Assembly (NCBI RefSeq): GCF_001936115.1
Contig: NZ_MPDM01000004.1
Location: forward strand, 1-64,000
Origin: Boudabousia marimammalium
GTDB lineage: Bacteria > Actinomycetota > Actinomycetes > Actinomycetales > Actinomycetaceae
Reading direction: 5' to 3'
DNA length: 64,000 nucleotides
How positions within the stretch are numbered: position 1 is the stretch's first letter; every line of letters starts with the position of its first letter. A program made the position numbers and the translations under genes. The notes beneath the pieces are model-generated. The model did not search any database. It was not told where the DNA came from and saw only the letters and a list, made by a program, of their open reading frames with translations. Shown piece by piece: positions 8,691-17,754 of this stretch.

Positions 8691-9472
8691 TGTTACCGCC
8701 CAGTGAAGGCAAGAATTTTGATTCGGTTGAAGGCGATCGCCTAGACCTCGACGAACTGAGTTTCCCGCAGCTTAAACCAGTTAGAGAGCTACTTTTAGAT
8801 GAGCTAATTGACCTATCTGAGAGCGGGTTCGCGCGTGAAATCATAGGCGTCGGCCCGAAAAAGGCTGCTGAGGTTGCATTCCATGCCCAGCTCCGGAGCG
8901 CTCCGACGCGTCCCGCCGCCGAAGTGTACTCTGGCGTCCTTTATGAGGCCGCCAGATGGGCTGATTGGCCGCTCAATGATGCCGCCGAAACCGTTTATGT
9001 TACTTCAGCTCTTTGGGGATTGGTCTCCCCCATTGACATGATTTTGCCGTACCGGCTGTCGATGGGAGTTAGCCTTCCGGAGGCAGGCGCAGTGAAGCAG
9101 CTTTGGAAACAGGCCCTGACACCGGTCCTTGATGAGCGGGCGGCCAATGAAATCGTCCTAGATTTCAGATCTGGCGCTTATCAGGCGGTTTGGCCACCCA
9201 CACTGTCCACTGCACGCAGGGCAGGCACCAGTTTTGTCACCGTGCGCGTGGTAACTCGAAAAAACGGCGTGGAAAAGGTCGTCTCTCATCACGCTAAGCA
9301 CGCCCGAGGCGAGCTGGCAGGGTACCTAATCTCAACAAATACCATGGTCACCTCCGTTGCAGAGGCTTTCCGAGCGGCGCAGGACCTTGCCGCAGCAGGT
9401 ACCTCCACAGTAATCGAGGCAAGGCTTGAAGGCGCCGAGGGCGTCCACCAACTGACTCTGGTGACAGCCTAG
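8681..9472 (+). CDS. yaaA: Peroxide stress protein YaaA (DUF328)
   Basis: A DUF328/UPF0246 protein. The E. coli member binds DNA and limits intracellular iron and oxidative damage during peroxide stress. The N-terminal signature LLPPSEGK is at residues 4-11, and the C-terminal block KVVSHHAKHARGELAGYL matches the family. The open frame extends upstream into rnpB, so I take the ATG at 8681 (MLILLPPSEGK), giving 263 aa. No clear ribosome-binding site precedes it, so a leaderless transcript is possible. It converges on the RNase H/phosphatase gene 21 nt away. Confidence 0.9.
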   Translation: MLILLPPSEGKNFDSVEGDRLDLDELSFPQLKPVRELLLDELIDLSESGFAREIIGVGPKKAAEVAFHAQLRSAPTRPAAEVYSGVLYEAARWADWPLNDAAETVYVTSALWGLVSPIDMILPYRLSMGVSLPEAGAVKQLWKQALTPVLDERAANEIVLDFRSGAYQAVWPPTLSTARRAGTSFVTVRVVTRKNGVEKVVSHHAKHARGELAGYLISTNTMVTSVAEAFRAAQDLAAAGTSTVIEARLEGAEGVHQLTLVTA

Positions 9473-9493
9473 AGCACGGTGAGAAATAGCGCT

Positions 9494-10825
9494 TTAGCGT
9501 CCAAGTTCTGGATCCAGCGCGGCAGCCACTAAAGTTACTTTACCGTCGGCGTGCCGACGCAAAATCGTGGTGGAAGCAAGCGGAATCTCCAAGCCCGCGA
9601 TTACCGGCCCAGGCCAGTGCAGAGCGTAGGCGGCAATCACCCTAGTGACAATCTCGTGGCAGGCCACTACTACGGTTTCGCCTTCATGTCGTTTCCAAAC
9701 ATTCTCAGTGAACGAACCAAGCCGCTCGATCATGCTGCCTAGAGACTCCAGCCCGGGCCAGATGTCTTTTTCAAAGCGCATCCATCGTTTAGGCAGATCC
9801 GGATGGGTTGCGAACAGCTCAGTGATGGACTTCCCCAGCCCTTCGCCTACGTTAATTTCACGCAGTCTCTCATCAGTCTGAACCGGCAGTGCTAGGTTCT
9901 CGCCCAGTAACTCCCCAAGTTGCGCCGCCCGTTTCACCGGCGAGGCATACAGGGTAGTAGGTTCAGGAATCCAGCTGTACACGGTTTTGCCCAGTTTCTT
10001 AGTCAAGGCAGCCGCTCCTGAGATCTGGTGAAGGCCGGCTTCTGATAGCGGGGGATCAATTTCGTCGTATCCGCCACAAAGCAAGCCCGCTTCGGTATAT
10101 TTGGTAGCTCCATGTCGTACTAAAACTAGGTAGGTGTCAGTAGCGGTTTCGGTAAGGGTAGATGACTGCGCAGCCATAGTGTTTTGATCCTCCTTGATCG
10201 GTGCACTCTGCTCTTCAGATTTTTGGGTTTCATCTAGGTTAGCAAAGATTTCACCATCTAAGGCAACTTGAGTAGCGTTCTCATTCGCGTTCAGAGAAGA
10301 TAACGCCTTCTCAGAAGTTGCAGTCAGCTTTCGTGCTTGCGCGGCTTGGTCCTTTGCCGCTTCGGCAGCGGCCTGAACTTTATCCGCATCTGCTGGGTCA
10401 TCTGGATTGAATCCTCGGTCCATGGCTTCATTAGCAAGGGCGTCTGCATGCTTGTTTTCCGCCCTCGGCACCCACTTGTAAGTAACCAGGCGGGCCGGAT
10501 AGGCCCGTTGCGCGGCAATCGCTAAACGCTGCAGTGAACTGTCCTTAATCTTCCAGTTCCCGGTCATCTGTTCGACCACCAGTTTGGAATCAGCTCTGAC
10601 CATGACTTGAGCAGCTTCCCCCCACTCTTTGGTCAAGGCAGCAACCTGCATTAACGCGTCAACTAGAGCCGAGTACTCGGCCACATTATTGGTCGCCTCG
10701 GCGATAAACACAGACCTGGTTAAGATTTCCTCTTCCGTGTCGGCATCGACAATCACTAGGCCATATCCGGCGATACCTGGATTCCCGCGAGAGCCTCCAT
10801 CGGTATTAATAACCAGACGGCGCAT
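9494..10825 (-). CDS. Bifunctional RNase HI / histidine-phosphatase protein
   Basis: An actinobacterial fusion of the Rv2228c type. The N-terminal RNase HI domain (about residues 1-140) carries NTDGGSRGNPG, NNVAEYSAL and RADSKLV, supplying the Asp-Glu-Asp catalytic set for cleaving RNA in RNA:DNA hybrids. A charged linker of about 75 residues leads to a histidine phosphatase domain with LVRHGATKY, ASPVKRA and VVACHEIV, related to CobC alpha-ribazole phosphatase. The ATG at 10825 overlaps the upstream stop as TGATG; an upstream in-frame start would add nine residues lying inside the preceding gene. The chosen start gives 443 aa. The phosphatase substrate is unknown. Confidence 0.92.
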   Translation of the reverse strand: MRRLVINTDGGSRGNPGIAGYGLVIVDADTEEEILTRSVFIAEATNNVAEYSALVDALMQVAALTKEWGEAAQVMVRADSKLVVEQMTGNWKIKDSSLQRLAIAAQRAYPARLVTYKWVPRAENKHADALANEAMDRGFNPDDPADADKVQAAAEAAKDQAAQARKLTATSEKALSSLNANENATQVALDGEIFANLDETQKSEEQSAPIKEDQNTMAAQSSTLTETATDTYLVLVRHGATKYTEAGLLCGGYDEIDPPLSEAGLHQISGAAALTKKLGKTVYSWIPEPTTLYASPVKRAAQLGELLGENLALPVQTDERLREINVGEGLGKSITELFATHPDLPKRWMRFEKDIWPGLESLGSMIERLGSFTENVWKRHEGETVVVACHEIVTRVIAAYALHWPGPVIAGLEIPLASTTILRRHADGKVTLVAAALDPELGR

Positions 10826-11556
10826 CAGTCTTCCACCCGAACCAAGATCCACTCCATATCTTCACTGGTAATGACTTCGTCAGGAGCCGCACTACGAATC
10901 CGTTCCCACTCAGTAGCAGTGAACTGGATTGACATGCTTTCAACGACCCTGCCCCGTAAAGCAACCGCTCCGAGGCCGCCGGTGGATTTACGGATAGCAT
11001 CATATTCTGCGGTGAGTTCAGGACCCACAATCTCCATCGCGGCGCGGCGCTTATCAATCAGCGGCTGAGCCTGAGATTTCAAGTCAGCCAGCAGCTCATC
11101 ACGGTGTTTCATGGTTGCGGCAACATCCTCGTTGAGCGCAACTAGCTCTTTCTTACCGTTCTCCAAGCGGGTTTCCAGCTCAGCGATTGTTTCATCGCTT
11201 TCCATCTGCTGGTATTCCACCTTTTCTAGGCGCTTAGCAATGGTGTCAAGCTCATCTTGCATCCGCTGGAGCTCCTTCATATCACCTAGGCCTTTATCGA
11301 GACGTTCTTGAGTGAGTGCCTGACGGGATTTGAGACGTTCAACGTCAGCGGTGATTTTCTGTGCTTCTCGGCGCTGATCTCCCAGCTCAGATTGGGCGGT
11401 CGCAACGAAACGTGTCATATCGTCTCTACGGCCGGTGATCTCAGCTAGTTTTTTGTGTTCGGGCAGGTTTTGCGCATCATAGGTTAAGCGAGCGAGTTTA
11501 GTATCGCACTCTTGCATTACCAGCAGCTCCAGTTGCTGTCGCGGGCTTGCTTTCAT
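10825..11556 (-). CDS. CdsZ-type coiled-coil protein with degenerate zinc ribbon
   Basis: A 243-aa protein homologous to the C4-type zinc ribbon proteins (CdsZ / Rv2229c) found between RNase H-CobC and Nif3 genes. Most of it (about residues 20-190) is a long charged coiled coil. The C-terminal 44 residues still align with the zinc ribbon through PDEV and WILVR, but all four cysteines are gone: the first CxxC is V204/S207 and the second is S231/M234. The only Cys in the protein is near residue 17. It should therefore not bind zinc there. It overlaps the next gene by 1 nt and lies 3 nt after the Nif3 gene. Confidence 0.85.
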   Translation of the reverse strand: MKASPRQQLELLVMQECDTKLARLTYDAQNLPEHKKLAEITGRRDDMTRFVATAQSELGDQRREAQKITADVERLKSRQALTQERLDKGLGDMKELQRMQDELDTIAKRLEKVEYQQMESDETIAELETRLENGKKELVALNEDVAATMKHRDELLADLKSQAQPLIDKRRAAMEIVGPELTAEYDAIRKSTGGLGAVALRGRVVESMSIQFTATEWERIRSAAPDEVITSEDMEWILVRVED

Positions 11557-11559
11557 TAT

Positions 11560-12408
11560 TCACTCACTTTCAGTTGTGGGTAACCACAGAGTCCATGGTT
11601 CGGTTACAAGGTCGGATACTTTTACTTCACATGCCAGATTAGCGGCAGCGAATTCGCGTCGCAAACTCTTCGCCGCCACTTCACACCAAACCGATTCAGT
11701 GGCCCAATGGGAGGCGTTGATCAGGTAGGGTTTACCACCTTCTAGGTGCTCCGAGGCGGGATGATGTCGCAAATCGGCCGTGACGTACACGTCCGCTCCA
11801 GCAGCGCGCGCAGCGCCGAGGAAGCTATCACCGGACCCGCCAGATACGACCACCTTCTGAACTAAGTCCTCTAAGTCGCCACCGACGAGGAGGCCATTGG
11901 GGCCACCGGGCAGAGCTTTAGCTACTTGCTGCGCAAAAGCTCTCAGACTGATAGCTTCGGGAAGCTTGCCAACCCTCCCCAGCCCCGGATGCTGCACATC
12001 ATCGCTGGGAACTAACGGCTCATTCGTTTGTAGCCCAATCCTTTCTGCCAATGCTTGAGCTACGCCTTCGGCGGCGGCATCCGCATTGGTGTGAGCATTC
12101 ATTAAGGCGCAGCCGTTCTTGATTAGGCGATGCACTAGCGCGCCCTTAGGGTCGTTAGCAGGAAGAAATGAGGTTCCGCGCAGGTAGAGCGGGTGGTGGG
12201 TAAATAGTAGATCTACACCTTCCGCAATTGCCTGATCTACTGTGGCTGCTACTGGATCAAGAGCGATGAGGATACGCTCTACTGGTTGCTGGGGGTCGCC
12301 GGTAATCAGTCCAACTTTGTCCCATTCTTCCTTCAACTTTGGAGGATACAAGGAATCTATTAGGCTCACTACCTGCTCAAGAGAAGGGGTGTTATCGCTA
12401 TTGCTCAT
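11560..12408 (-). CDS. Nif3-like / GTP cyclohydrolase I type 2 family protein
   Basis: A NIF3 (YqfO/YbgI) dinuclear-metal protein of 282 aa. Family hallmarks are WDKVGLITGDP near the N-terminus, THHPLYLR (metal-binding His pair at about residues 90-91), NAHTNADAA and the C-terminal HxxxE region (NASHWATESVWCE). Some members are annotated as GTP cyclohydrolase I type 2, but the physiological reaction is unsettled. It heads a three-gene unit with the CdsZ-like and RNase H/phosphatase genes. This neighbourhood is conserved in actinobacteria, including mycobacteria. Confidence 0.9.
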   Translation of the reverse strand: MSNSDNTPSLEQVVSLIDSLYPPKLKEEWDKVGLITGDPQQPVERILIALDPVAATVDQAIAEGVDLLFTHHPLYLRGTSFLPANDPKGALVHRLIKNGCALMNAHTNADAAAEGVAQALAERIGLQTNEPLVPSDDVQHPGLGRVGKLPEAISLRAFAQQVAKALPGGPNGLLVGGDLEDLVQKVVVSGGSGDSFLGAARAAGADVYVTADLRHHPASEHLEGGKPYLINASHWATESVWCEVAAKSLRREFAAANLACEVKVSDLVTEPWTLWLPTTESE

Positions 12409-12443
12409 GCAACCATCTTAACGGTAGTGGAATGAAAAATGTG

Positions 12444-12517
12444 TGGGCCCAGCCGGATTCGAACCGACGACCCCTTGGGTGTAAACCAAGTGCTCTAACC
12501 AACTGAGCTACGGGCCC
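12444..12517 (-). tRNA. tRNA-Val (anticodon TAC)
   Basis: The minus strand folds into a cloverleaf with acceptor GGGCCCG, D-arm TAGCTCAGTTGGTTAGAGCA, an anticodon stem CTTGG/CCAAG enclosing TTTACAC (anticodon TAC, reading GUA) and T-arm GGTTCGAATCC. CCA is not encoded. It lies between the Nif3 gene and DUF3052. Confidence 0.96.
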
Positions 12518-12666
12518 TATCTAACTAAGAACGTACTGGCGAAGGTGCGCTCTCAGAAAGACAAGCATCCTTTTACGGACACCGGAACAGCGTACAGCAA
12601 TCTCAACTGCTGTGCCACTTGAACACGGGAACAGCAACACTGACCTGCAGTTAGATATGGAGAAGT

Positions 12667-13077
12667 CTATTTACGAGGGCGTGACATCAACCTAGTGCCA
12701 GCCCAGCGTTTTCCTAGCGAAGCAGTTGAAGTTGTGGAAAGACCGGCGACCTTTGCGGCCTCAGCAATTATGAAAGGTTCCACATAAAGATCCTCGCCGG
12801 CTTTCGGCGTCAGCACCCAAATCAGCCCGCCATTATCGAGATTGCCGGCGGCGTCAACTAGCAGGTCAGTTAAGTCCTCGACCTCGCCATCTTCGGAACG
12901 CCACCAGATTAAGGCACCATCAACGACGTCGTCATAGTCTTCATCAACTAGTTCTTCACCAGTTTCTTGTTCGATTAAATCACGAAGCGTCGTTTCAGCG
13001 TCGTCATCGACGTAAAACTCTTGAACTACCGCACCTTTCGCAAAACCAAAGTGAGCGCGTGCGTTGTCGGCAGACAC
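12667..13077 (-). CDS. DUF3052 family protein
   Basis: A 136-aa actinobacterial protein of unknown function with a DUF3052-type sequence: LGFAKGAVVQEF-like opening (HFGFAKGAVVQEF), a very acidic middle (residues 24-55) and WVLTPKAGED. No signal peptide or membrane segment is seen. The start is GTG, preceded by AGGGGA. It is divergent from aceE across a 250-nt gap, an arrangement also found in mycobacteria (Rv2239c-aceE). Confidence 0.85.
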   Translation of the reverse strand: MSADNARAHFGFAKGAVVQEFYVDDDAETTLRDLIEQETGEELVDEDYDDVVDGALIWWRSEDGEVEDLTDLLVDAAGNLDNGGLIWVLTPKAGEDLYVEPFIIAEAAKVAGLSTTSTASLGKRWAGTRLMSRPRK

Positions 13078-13150
13078 GGAAGGCTATCCCCTTTCATAAA
13101 AGCCGGAACTTCCGGCTTGTTTGCATTAAGCATAACTAATCAAGTTTTCA

Positions 13151-13179
13151 TTGTCGATACAAGCAAATACAGATAACAA
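13151..13179 (+). promoter_or_regulatory. Candidate aceE promoter
   Basis: TTGTCG (13151-13156) and TAACAA (13174-13179) are 17 nt apart, predicting a start near 13186. The region is A/T-rich. The -10 lies inside one inverted repeat and the predicted start lies just upstream of the 20-bp palindrome at 13196. Confidence 0.35.
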
Positions 13180-13198
13180 AGCGATAATTTAGTTATCT
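13171..13198. repeat. Inverted repeat across the aceE promoter
   Basis: AGATAAC (13171-13177) and GTTATCT (13192-13198) are perfect 7-nt arms 14 nt apart. They bracket the predicted -10 and start site of aceE and overlap the first bases of the following palindrome. It could be a second protein-binding site. Confidence 0.5.
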
Positions 13199-13215
13199 AG
13201 GACACCAGTCCTAGA
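13196..13215. promoter_or_regulatory. 20-bp palindromic operator candidate upstream of aceE
   Basis: TCTAGGAC-ACCA-GTCCTAGA is a perfect palindrome with 8-nt arms, 113 nt upstream of the aceE start. The same TCTAGGA-N6-TCCTAGA pattern occurs at 17690-17709 upstream of aspA. Two such matches in front of two central-metabolism genes suggest a shared regulator. I do not recognise the motif as a known actinobacterial operator. Confidence 0.6.
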
Positions 13216-13234
13216 CTCGCTCCCCCTTTAAGCT

Positions 13235-13354
13235 ATGGACTGTGCTCAAATTGTGGGTAAACTTAGGAAAGAAATTGGGTTGCCCGAAGACGGAGCAGCC
13301 GAGGCTATTGAAAAGGACCGTGAAGTAAGTGAGCGACACCAGCCCCTTGATTGA
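13235..13354 (+). CDS. Possible 39-aa small protein or leader ORF before aceE
   Basis: An ATG-to-TGA frame of 39 codons, [20 protein letters not shown] and onward, ends 26 nt inside aceE in another frame. Its composition is protein-like (charged and helix-prone). It could be a translated upstream ORF that feeds ribosomes into aceE, whose own GTG lacks a well-placed ribosome-binding site. No clear Shine-Dalgarno precedes this ATG either, so chance is a real alternative. Confidence 0.25.
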   Translation: MDCAQIVGKLRKEIGLPEDGAAEAIEKDREVSERHQPLD

Positions 13355-16052
13355 TGGATTACTCAGCCAGGTTCCCGATCATGATCCCGAGGAGACCAGC
13401 GAATGGCTTGAGTCTCTAAGCGGACTGATTGAGGAGAAAGGCGGCCCCCGGGCCCGATACATTCTGTTGTCGATGCTCCGTGAGGCGCGGCTACACAATG
13501 TTTCCGTACCTACCTCGCTGAACACCCCGTTCGTGAACACCATTGGCGTTCACCAAGAACCTTACTTCCCCGGCGACGAAGTAACTGAACGTCAGATCCG
13601 CCGCTGGATTCGCTGGAACGCAGCTGTGCTGGTTACCCGCGCACAGCGCCCCGGCATTAAGGTGGGTGGACACATTTCCTCCTACGCCTCCGTGGCAACA
13701 CTGTACGAGGTTGGTTTTAACCACTTCTTCCGCGGCAAGGATCACCCCGGCGGCGGCGACCATGTCTTCTTCCAGGGGCACTCTTCGCCCGGTAACTACG
13801 CTCGCGCCTTCTTAGAAGGGCGTCTCTCCGAAGCTGACCTAGACGGTTTCCGTCAGGAACACTCCAGTGAAAACGGTATCCCCTCATACCCCCACCCGCG
13901 CATGATGCCTGAGTTCTGGGAGTACCCGACCGTCTCCATGGGTCTGGGACCAGCTGAAGCAATCTACCAGGCATGGTTCGACAAGTACCTACACATGCGC
14001 GGCATCAAAGACACTTCACAGCAGCACACTTGGGCCTTCCTGGGTGATGGTGAAATGGATGAGCCTGAATCACGCGGCATGCTACAGCTAGCTGCCCAGC
14101 AGAAGCTGGACAATCTAACCTTCGTCGTGAACTGTAACCTCCAGCGTCTGGACGGCCCGGTTCGTGGTAACGGCAAGATCATTCAGGAACTCGAAGCCTT
14201 CTTCCGCGGGGCCGGCTGGAATGTCATCAAGGTGGTCTGGGGCCGTGAGTGGGACGTCTTGCTGAACGCTGATAAGGACCGCGCCCTCGTCAACTTGATG
14301 AATGAAACCCTTGACGGTGACTACCAGGCATTCCGCGCTAATGACGGTGCTTTCATTCGCGAGAACTTCTTCAACCGTGATCCGCGCACCAAGGAAATGG
14401 TGAAGGACTGGTCAGATGACGACATCTGGAAGCTCAAGCGCGGCGGACACGACTACCGCAAGGTTTACGCTGCCTACAAGGCAGCCATGGAGCATACCGA
14501 TCAGCCGACAGTTATCTTGGCTCATACGGTTAAGGGCTACGCCCTCGGCACCCACTTCTCCGGCCGTAACTCAGCCCACCAGATGAAGAAGATGGCTGTT
14601 GACGACCTGAAGGCAATGCGCGATCTGCTGAAGATTCCTTTCACTGATGAGGAACTTGAGCGCGACCCTTACCAGCCCCCGTACTACCGCCCATCCGATG
14701 ACGATCCGGCTTTGCAGTACATGATTGAACGACGTCGCGCACTGGGCGGCTTCCTGCCCTCCCGCCCGGTTCAGCATGCTGAGCTGGAAATGCCGAAGGA
14801 AAAGGTGTGGGGCGCTCTCAAGGGTGGCTCTGGCAAGATGGAAGTGGCCACCACTATGGCTTTTGTCCGGATGCTGAAGGACCTGTTGAAGGATAAGAGC
14901 TTCGGCAAGCACATCGTGCCGATTATTCCCGATGAGGCTCGCACCTTCGGTTTGGATGCTATCTTCCCGAGCGCGAAGATTTTCAACACTTTGGGCCAGA
15001 ACTACACCCCGGTTGATGCGGAAATGATGCTCTCATACCGTGAAGCAACCAACGGTCAGATTCTGCACATGGGCATTAATGAGGCTGGTTCTGCCGCTGC
15101 CTTCCAGGTGGCTGGCACTTCCTACTCTACCCATGGTGTACCGATGGTTCCCGTTTACATCTTCTACTCGATGTTCGGTTTCCAGCGTACTGCCGACCAG
15201 TTCTGGGCAGCTGGCGACCAGTTGGCTCGTGGCTTCATTATGGGCGCAACCGCTGGTCGCACCACGCTGGCCGGTGAAGGCACCCAGCACATGGACGGCC
15301 ATTCGCCGTTGATTGCGGGTACGAATACCGCTGTAGTACAGTACGATCCAGCCTACGCCTACGAGATTCCTTACATCTTCCGTGATGGTTTGGAGCGCAT
15401 GTATGGCCCGAAGGGTGACCGCGATCCGAACGTCATGTACTACCTGACCATTTACAACGAGGCTATGCACCAGCCTGCAGAGCCAGAAAACTTGGATGTG
15501 GAAGGCCTGCTTAAGGGTATCTACAAGGTTGCTGAGGCCGAGGGTGAGGGCCCGCAGGTGAACCTGCTGGCTTCTGGTGTTGGTGTGCCGTGGGCAATGA
15601 AGGCCCGTGAACGTCTCCGTAACGAGTGGGGCGTTAAGGCTACCGTCTGGTCTGTGACCAGCTGGAATGAACTGCGTCGCGACGGCTTGGAGGCCGATAA
15701 GCACAACCTGCTGCATCCTGAGGAAGCTCCGCGCGAAGCGTATGTGACTACGAAGCTGTCTGGCGAGTCCGGCCCGTTCGTAGCTACCTCTGATTACGAT
15801 AATCTGGTGCAAGATCAGATTCGTAAGTGGATTCCTGGCGAGTACGCGGTGCTGGGCGCTGACGGATTTGGTTTCTCCGATACCCGTCCTTCTGCTCGAC
15901 GCCACTACTTCATTGATGCTGAATCAATGGTTGTATCTGCTTTAGCTAGCTTGGAAAAGACCGGACAGTACCGCGCTGGTGCTGCTCGCGAAGCGATTGA
16001 GAAATACGACCTGTTCAACGTCAATGCTGAGTCGACACAGAACCTAGAGTAA
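13329..16052 (+). CDS. aceE: Pyruvate dehydrogenase E1 component, homodimeric
   Basis: Decarboxylates pyruvate with thiamine diphosphate and reductively acetylates the E2 lipoyl domain, feeding acetyl-CoA to lipid synthesis and the TCA cycle. At 907 aa it is a full-length homodimeric E1 of the actinobacterial/E. coli AceE type. The ThDP-binding motif runs from GDGEMDE (about residue 239) to VVNCN (about 267); GGHISSYAS and NSAHQMKK are also conserved. The start is GTG at 13329, with AAGGA somewhat far upstream. E2, E3 and lipoate genes are not in the window. A strong hairpin follows the stop. Regulation by the upstream palindrome is inferred. Confidence 0.97.
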   Translation: MSDTSPLIDGLLSQVPDHDPEETSEWLESLSGLIEEKGGPRARYILLSMLREARLHNVSVPTSLNTPFVNTIGVHQEPYFPGDEVTERQIRRWIRWNAAVLVTRAQRPGIKVGGHISSYASVATLYEVGFNHFFRGKDHPGGGDHVFFQGHSSPGNYARAFLEGRLSEADLDGFRQEHSSENGIPSYPHPRMMPEFWEYPTVSMGLGPAEAIYQAWFDKYLHMRGIKDTSQQHTWAFLGDGEMDEPESRGMLQLAAQQKLDNLTFVVNCNLQRLDGPVRGNGKIIQELEAFFRGAGWNVIKVVWGREWDVLLNADKDRALVNLMNETLDGDYQAFRANDGAFIRENFFNRDPRTKEMVKDWSDDDIWKLKRGGHDYRKVYAAYKAAMEHTDQPTVILAHTVKGYALGTHFSGRNSAHQMKKMAVDDLKAMRDLLKIPFTDEELERDPYQPPYYRPSDDDPALQYMIERRRALGGFLPSRPVQHAELEMPKEKVWGALKGGSGKMEVATTMAFVRMLKDLLKDKSFGKHIVPIIPDEARTFGLDAIFPSAKIFNTLGQNYTPVDAEMMLSYREATNGQILHMGINEAGSAAAFQVAGTSYSTHGVPMVPVYIFYSMFGFQRTADQFWAAGDQLARGFIMGATAGRTTLAGEGTQHMDGHSPLIAGTNTAVVQYDPAYAYEIPYIFRDGLERMYGPKGDRDPNVMYYLTIYNEAMHQPAEPENLDVEGLLKGIYKVAEAEGEGPQVNLLASGVGVPWAMKARERLRNEWGVKATVWSVTSWNELRRDGLEADKHNLLHPEEAPREAYVTTKLSGESGPFVATSDYDNLVQDQIRKWIPGEYAVLGADGFGFSDTRPSARRHYFIDAESMVVSALASLEKTGQYRAGAAREAIEKYDLFNVNAESTQNLE

Positions 16053-16069
16053 CTCTAGACATAAAGTTT

Positions 16070-16103
16070 GATGGGGCGGAAAGGATTTCCTTTCCGCCCC
16101 ATC
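16070..16103. terminator. Terminator between convergent aceE and aspA
   Basis: A perfect 15-bp stem, GATGGGGCGGAAAGG paired with its complement around ATTT, lies 17 nt after the aceE stop. U-tracts are weak on either side, but position and stem strength fit a bidirectional terminator between two convergent genes. Confidence 0.8.
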
Positions 16104-16144
16104 AGTCTATTCAGGAGTGCGCGTAAGCTTACAAGCTAGGTCCC

Positions 16145-17626
16145 CTATACCCCATAGTCAGGGATGGGAAGGATTGGGGCAAACTCATCTGGCACAATAT
16201 CGTCATCTTCGGGAATCTCAATAGTACCCGTGTACTGTGGCCGGGCCAGGTTCTCAGGCGAAAGTATCTCATCTACTTGTTCCTCACTGAGAAGACCCTT
16301 TTCAATAATCAGCTCACGGATTCCTTTCCCGGTTCGGGCTGCTTCCTGACCAATCATGTCACCGTTGTAGTGACCGATAATGTCATTGAAATAGGTGACG
16401 ATGCCAATCGAGTTCATTACATAATTACGACCGGATTCCTCATTTGCTTCGATCCCCTCCACACAGTATTCACGCAGTGTCCGAACCGCCTGGGTAAGTA
16501 GGCTAAGGGACTCATAAAGCGATTGCCCAATCACTGGCTCCATAACGTTCAGCTGGAGCTGACCCGCCTGAGCTGCCATGGTGACTGTAATATCATTGCC
16601 GAAGACCTTGAAGCAGACCTGGTTCACTACTTCGGGAATCACCGGATTCACCTTGGCCGGCATGATCGATGATCCGGCGGCGCGCTGCGGCAGACGAATC
16701 TCCGCTAGGCCCGCCCTCGGCCCTGAAGAGAGCAAACGCAAGTCGTTACAAATCTTCGCAAGCTTCGTCGCGGTGCGCTTCAAGGTGCCGTGCATGGAAA
16801 CGTAACGTCCTGTATCCTGCGTTGCTTCAATCAGGTTGGTAGCGCCCACCACCGGAGCGCCCGTAACCTCACGAAGACGCGCCACGACCCGTTCCTGGTA
16901 TCCCGGAGGCGTGTTCAAACCGGTACCGATTGCGGTCGCACCTAGGTTAGTTTCTAGCAGTAGGTTCGCATTGTTCTCCAGCCTGCTATCTTCTTCCGCT
17001 AGGTTCACCGCAAAAGCCGCGAACTCTTGACCCAAAGTCATCGGGACGGCATCTTGCAGCTGGGTGCGCCCCATCTTGAGGACGTCACGGAACTCTAGAC
17101 CCTTGTCTGCGAAAGCCTCGACCAGTTTCGCTAACTCGAGGCGGAAATCCTGCACGCCTTGATAGACTGCCAAGCTCAAACCGGTCGGGAAAGTGTCGTT
17201 AGTCGACTGTGAGCGGTTCAGGTGATCATTCGGGTCCAAGACATCGTAGTCTCCGCGCGGACGCCCCATCATCTCCAAAGCTAGGTTGGCAATAACCTCA
17301 TTGGTGTTCATATTGACTGAAGTGCCGGCTCCACCCTGAAACTGGTCTATGGGGAACTGATCCATGCAAAGACCCTTGTCCAAAATTGCATCACAGGCGT
17401 TGACAATAGCGCGAACTCGCCATCTACGCATTGTGCCTAAGTCTCCGTTGGCGAGGACGCAAGCCTTCTTGACCATCACCATTGAGCGAATCATCGCCGG
17501 ATAGTCATTGAGGGTTCGGGCAGAAATCTGGTAGTTCTCTATTGCCCTGAGAGTGTGAATACCCCAGTAGGCGTCTTTCGGGACTTCTCTGGCTCCTAAC
17601 AAATCACGCTCTGTGCGCGTCTCCAT
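16145..17626 (-). CDS. aspA: Aspartate ammonia-lyase (aspartase)
   Basis: Interconverts L-aspartate with fumarate and ammonia. It is a tetrameric member of the fumarase/aspartase superfamily, 493 aa. The flexible catalytic loop signature [11 protein letters not shown] lies at about residues 315-325. The N-terminus [11 protein letters not shown] with [14 protein letters not shown], and the [17 protein letters not shown] segment after the signature, favour aspartase over fumarase C. The ATG follows GGAGTG. It is convergent with aceE and carries an upstream 20-bp palindrome that matches the one before aceE. It could supply fumarate for anaerobic respiration or let aspartate serve as a nitrogen source. 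Confidence 0.92.
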   Translation of the reverse strand: METRTERDLLGAREVPKDAYWGIHTLRAIENYQISARTLNDYPAMIRSMVMVKKACVLANGDLGTMRRWRVRAIVNACDAILDKGLCMDQFPIDQFQGGAGTSVNMNTNEVIANLALEMMGRPRGDYDVLDPNDHLNRSQSTNDTFPTGLSLAVYQGVQDFRLELAKLVEAFADKGLEFRDVLKMGRTQLQDAVPMTLGQEFAAFAVNLAEEDSRLENNANLLLETNLGATAIGTGLNTPPGYQERVVARLREVTGAPVVGATNLIEATQDTGRYVSMHGTLKRTATKLAKICNDLRLLSSGPRAGLAEIRLPQRAAGSSIMPAKVNPVIPEVVNQVCFKVFGNDITVTMAAQAGQLQLNVMEPVIGQSLYESLSLLTQAVRTLREYCVEGIEANEESGRNYVMNSIGIVTYFNDIIGHYNGDMIGQEAARTGKGIRELIIEKGLLSEEQVDEILSPENLARPQYTGTIEIPEDDDIVPDEFAPILPIPDYGV

Positions 17627-17689
17627 TTTTCACTCCATCGTGTAGATAGTGTTCCGAGGGGATAACGGGCTTGGAATCACAAACCCGCA

Positions 17690-17709
17690 TCTAGGATGTT
17701 CGTCCTAGA
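17690..17709. promoter_or_regulatory. 20-bp palindromic operator candidate upstream of aspA
   Basis: TCTAGGA-TGTTCG-TCCTAGA has perfect 7-nt arms and lies 63 nt upstream of the aspA ATG. It matches the aceE site at 13196-13215 in both arms and in spacing. Two TAAAGT blocks lie immediately upstream of it in the aspA direction and could serve as a -10, so a bound protein would sit over the transcription start. Confidence 0.6.
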
Positions 17710-17754
17710 CTTTACTTTACCTTCTCTTTCCAGTTTTGGGGAGCGATAATCGCT

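Noticed and set aside
15033-15905. 290-codon frame antisense to aceE
   Set aside because: Lies wholly inside the well-supported aceE gene; a shadow frame produced by its codon usage.
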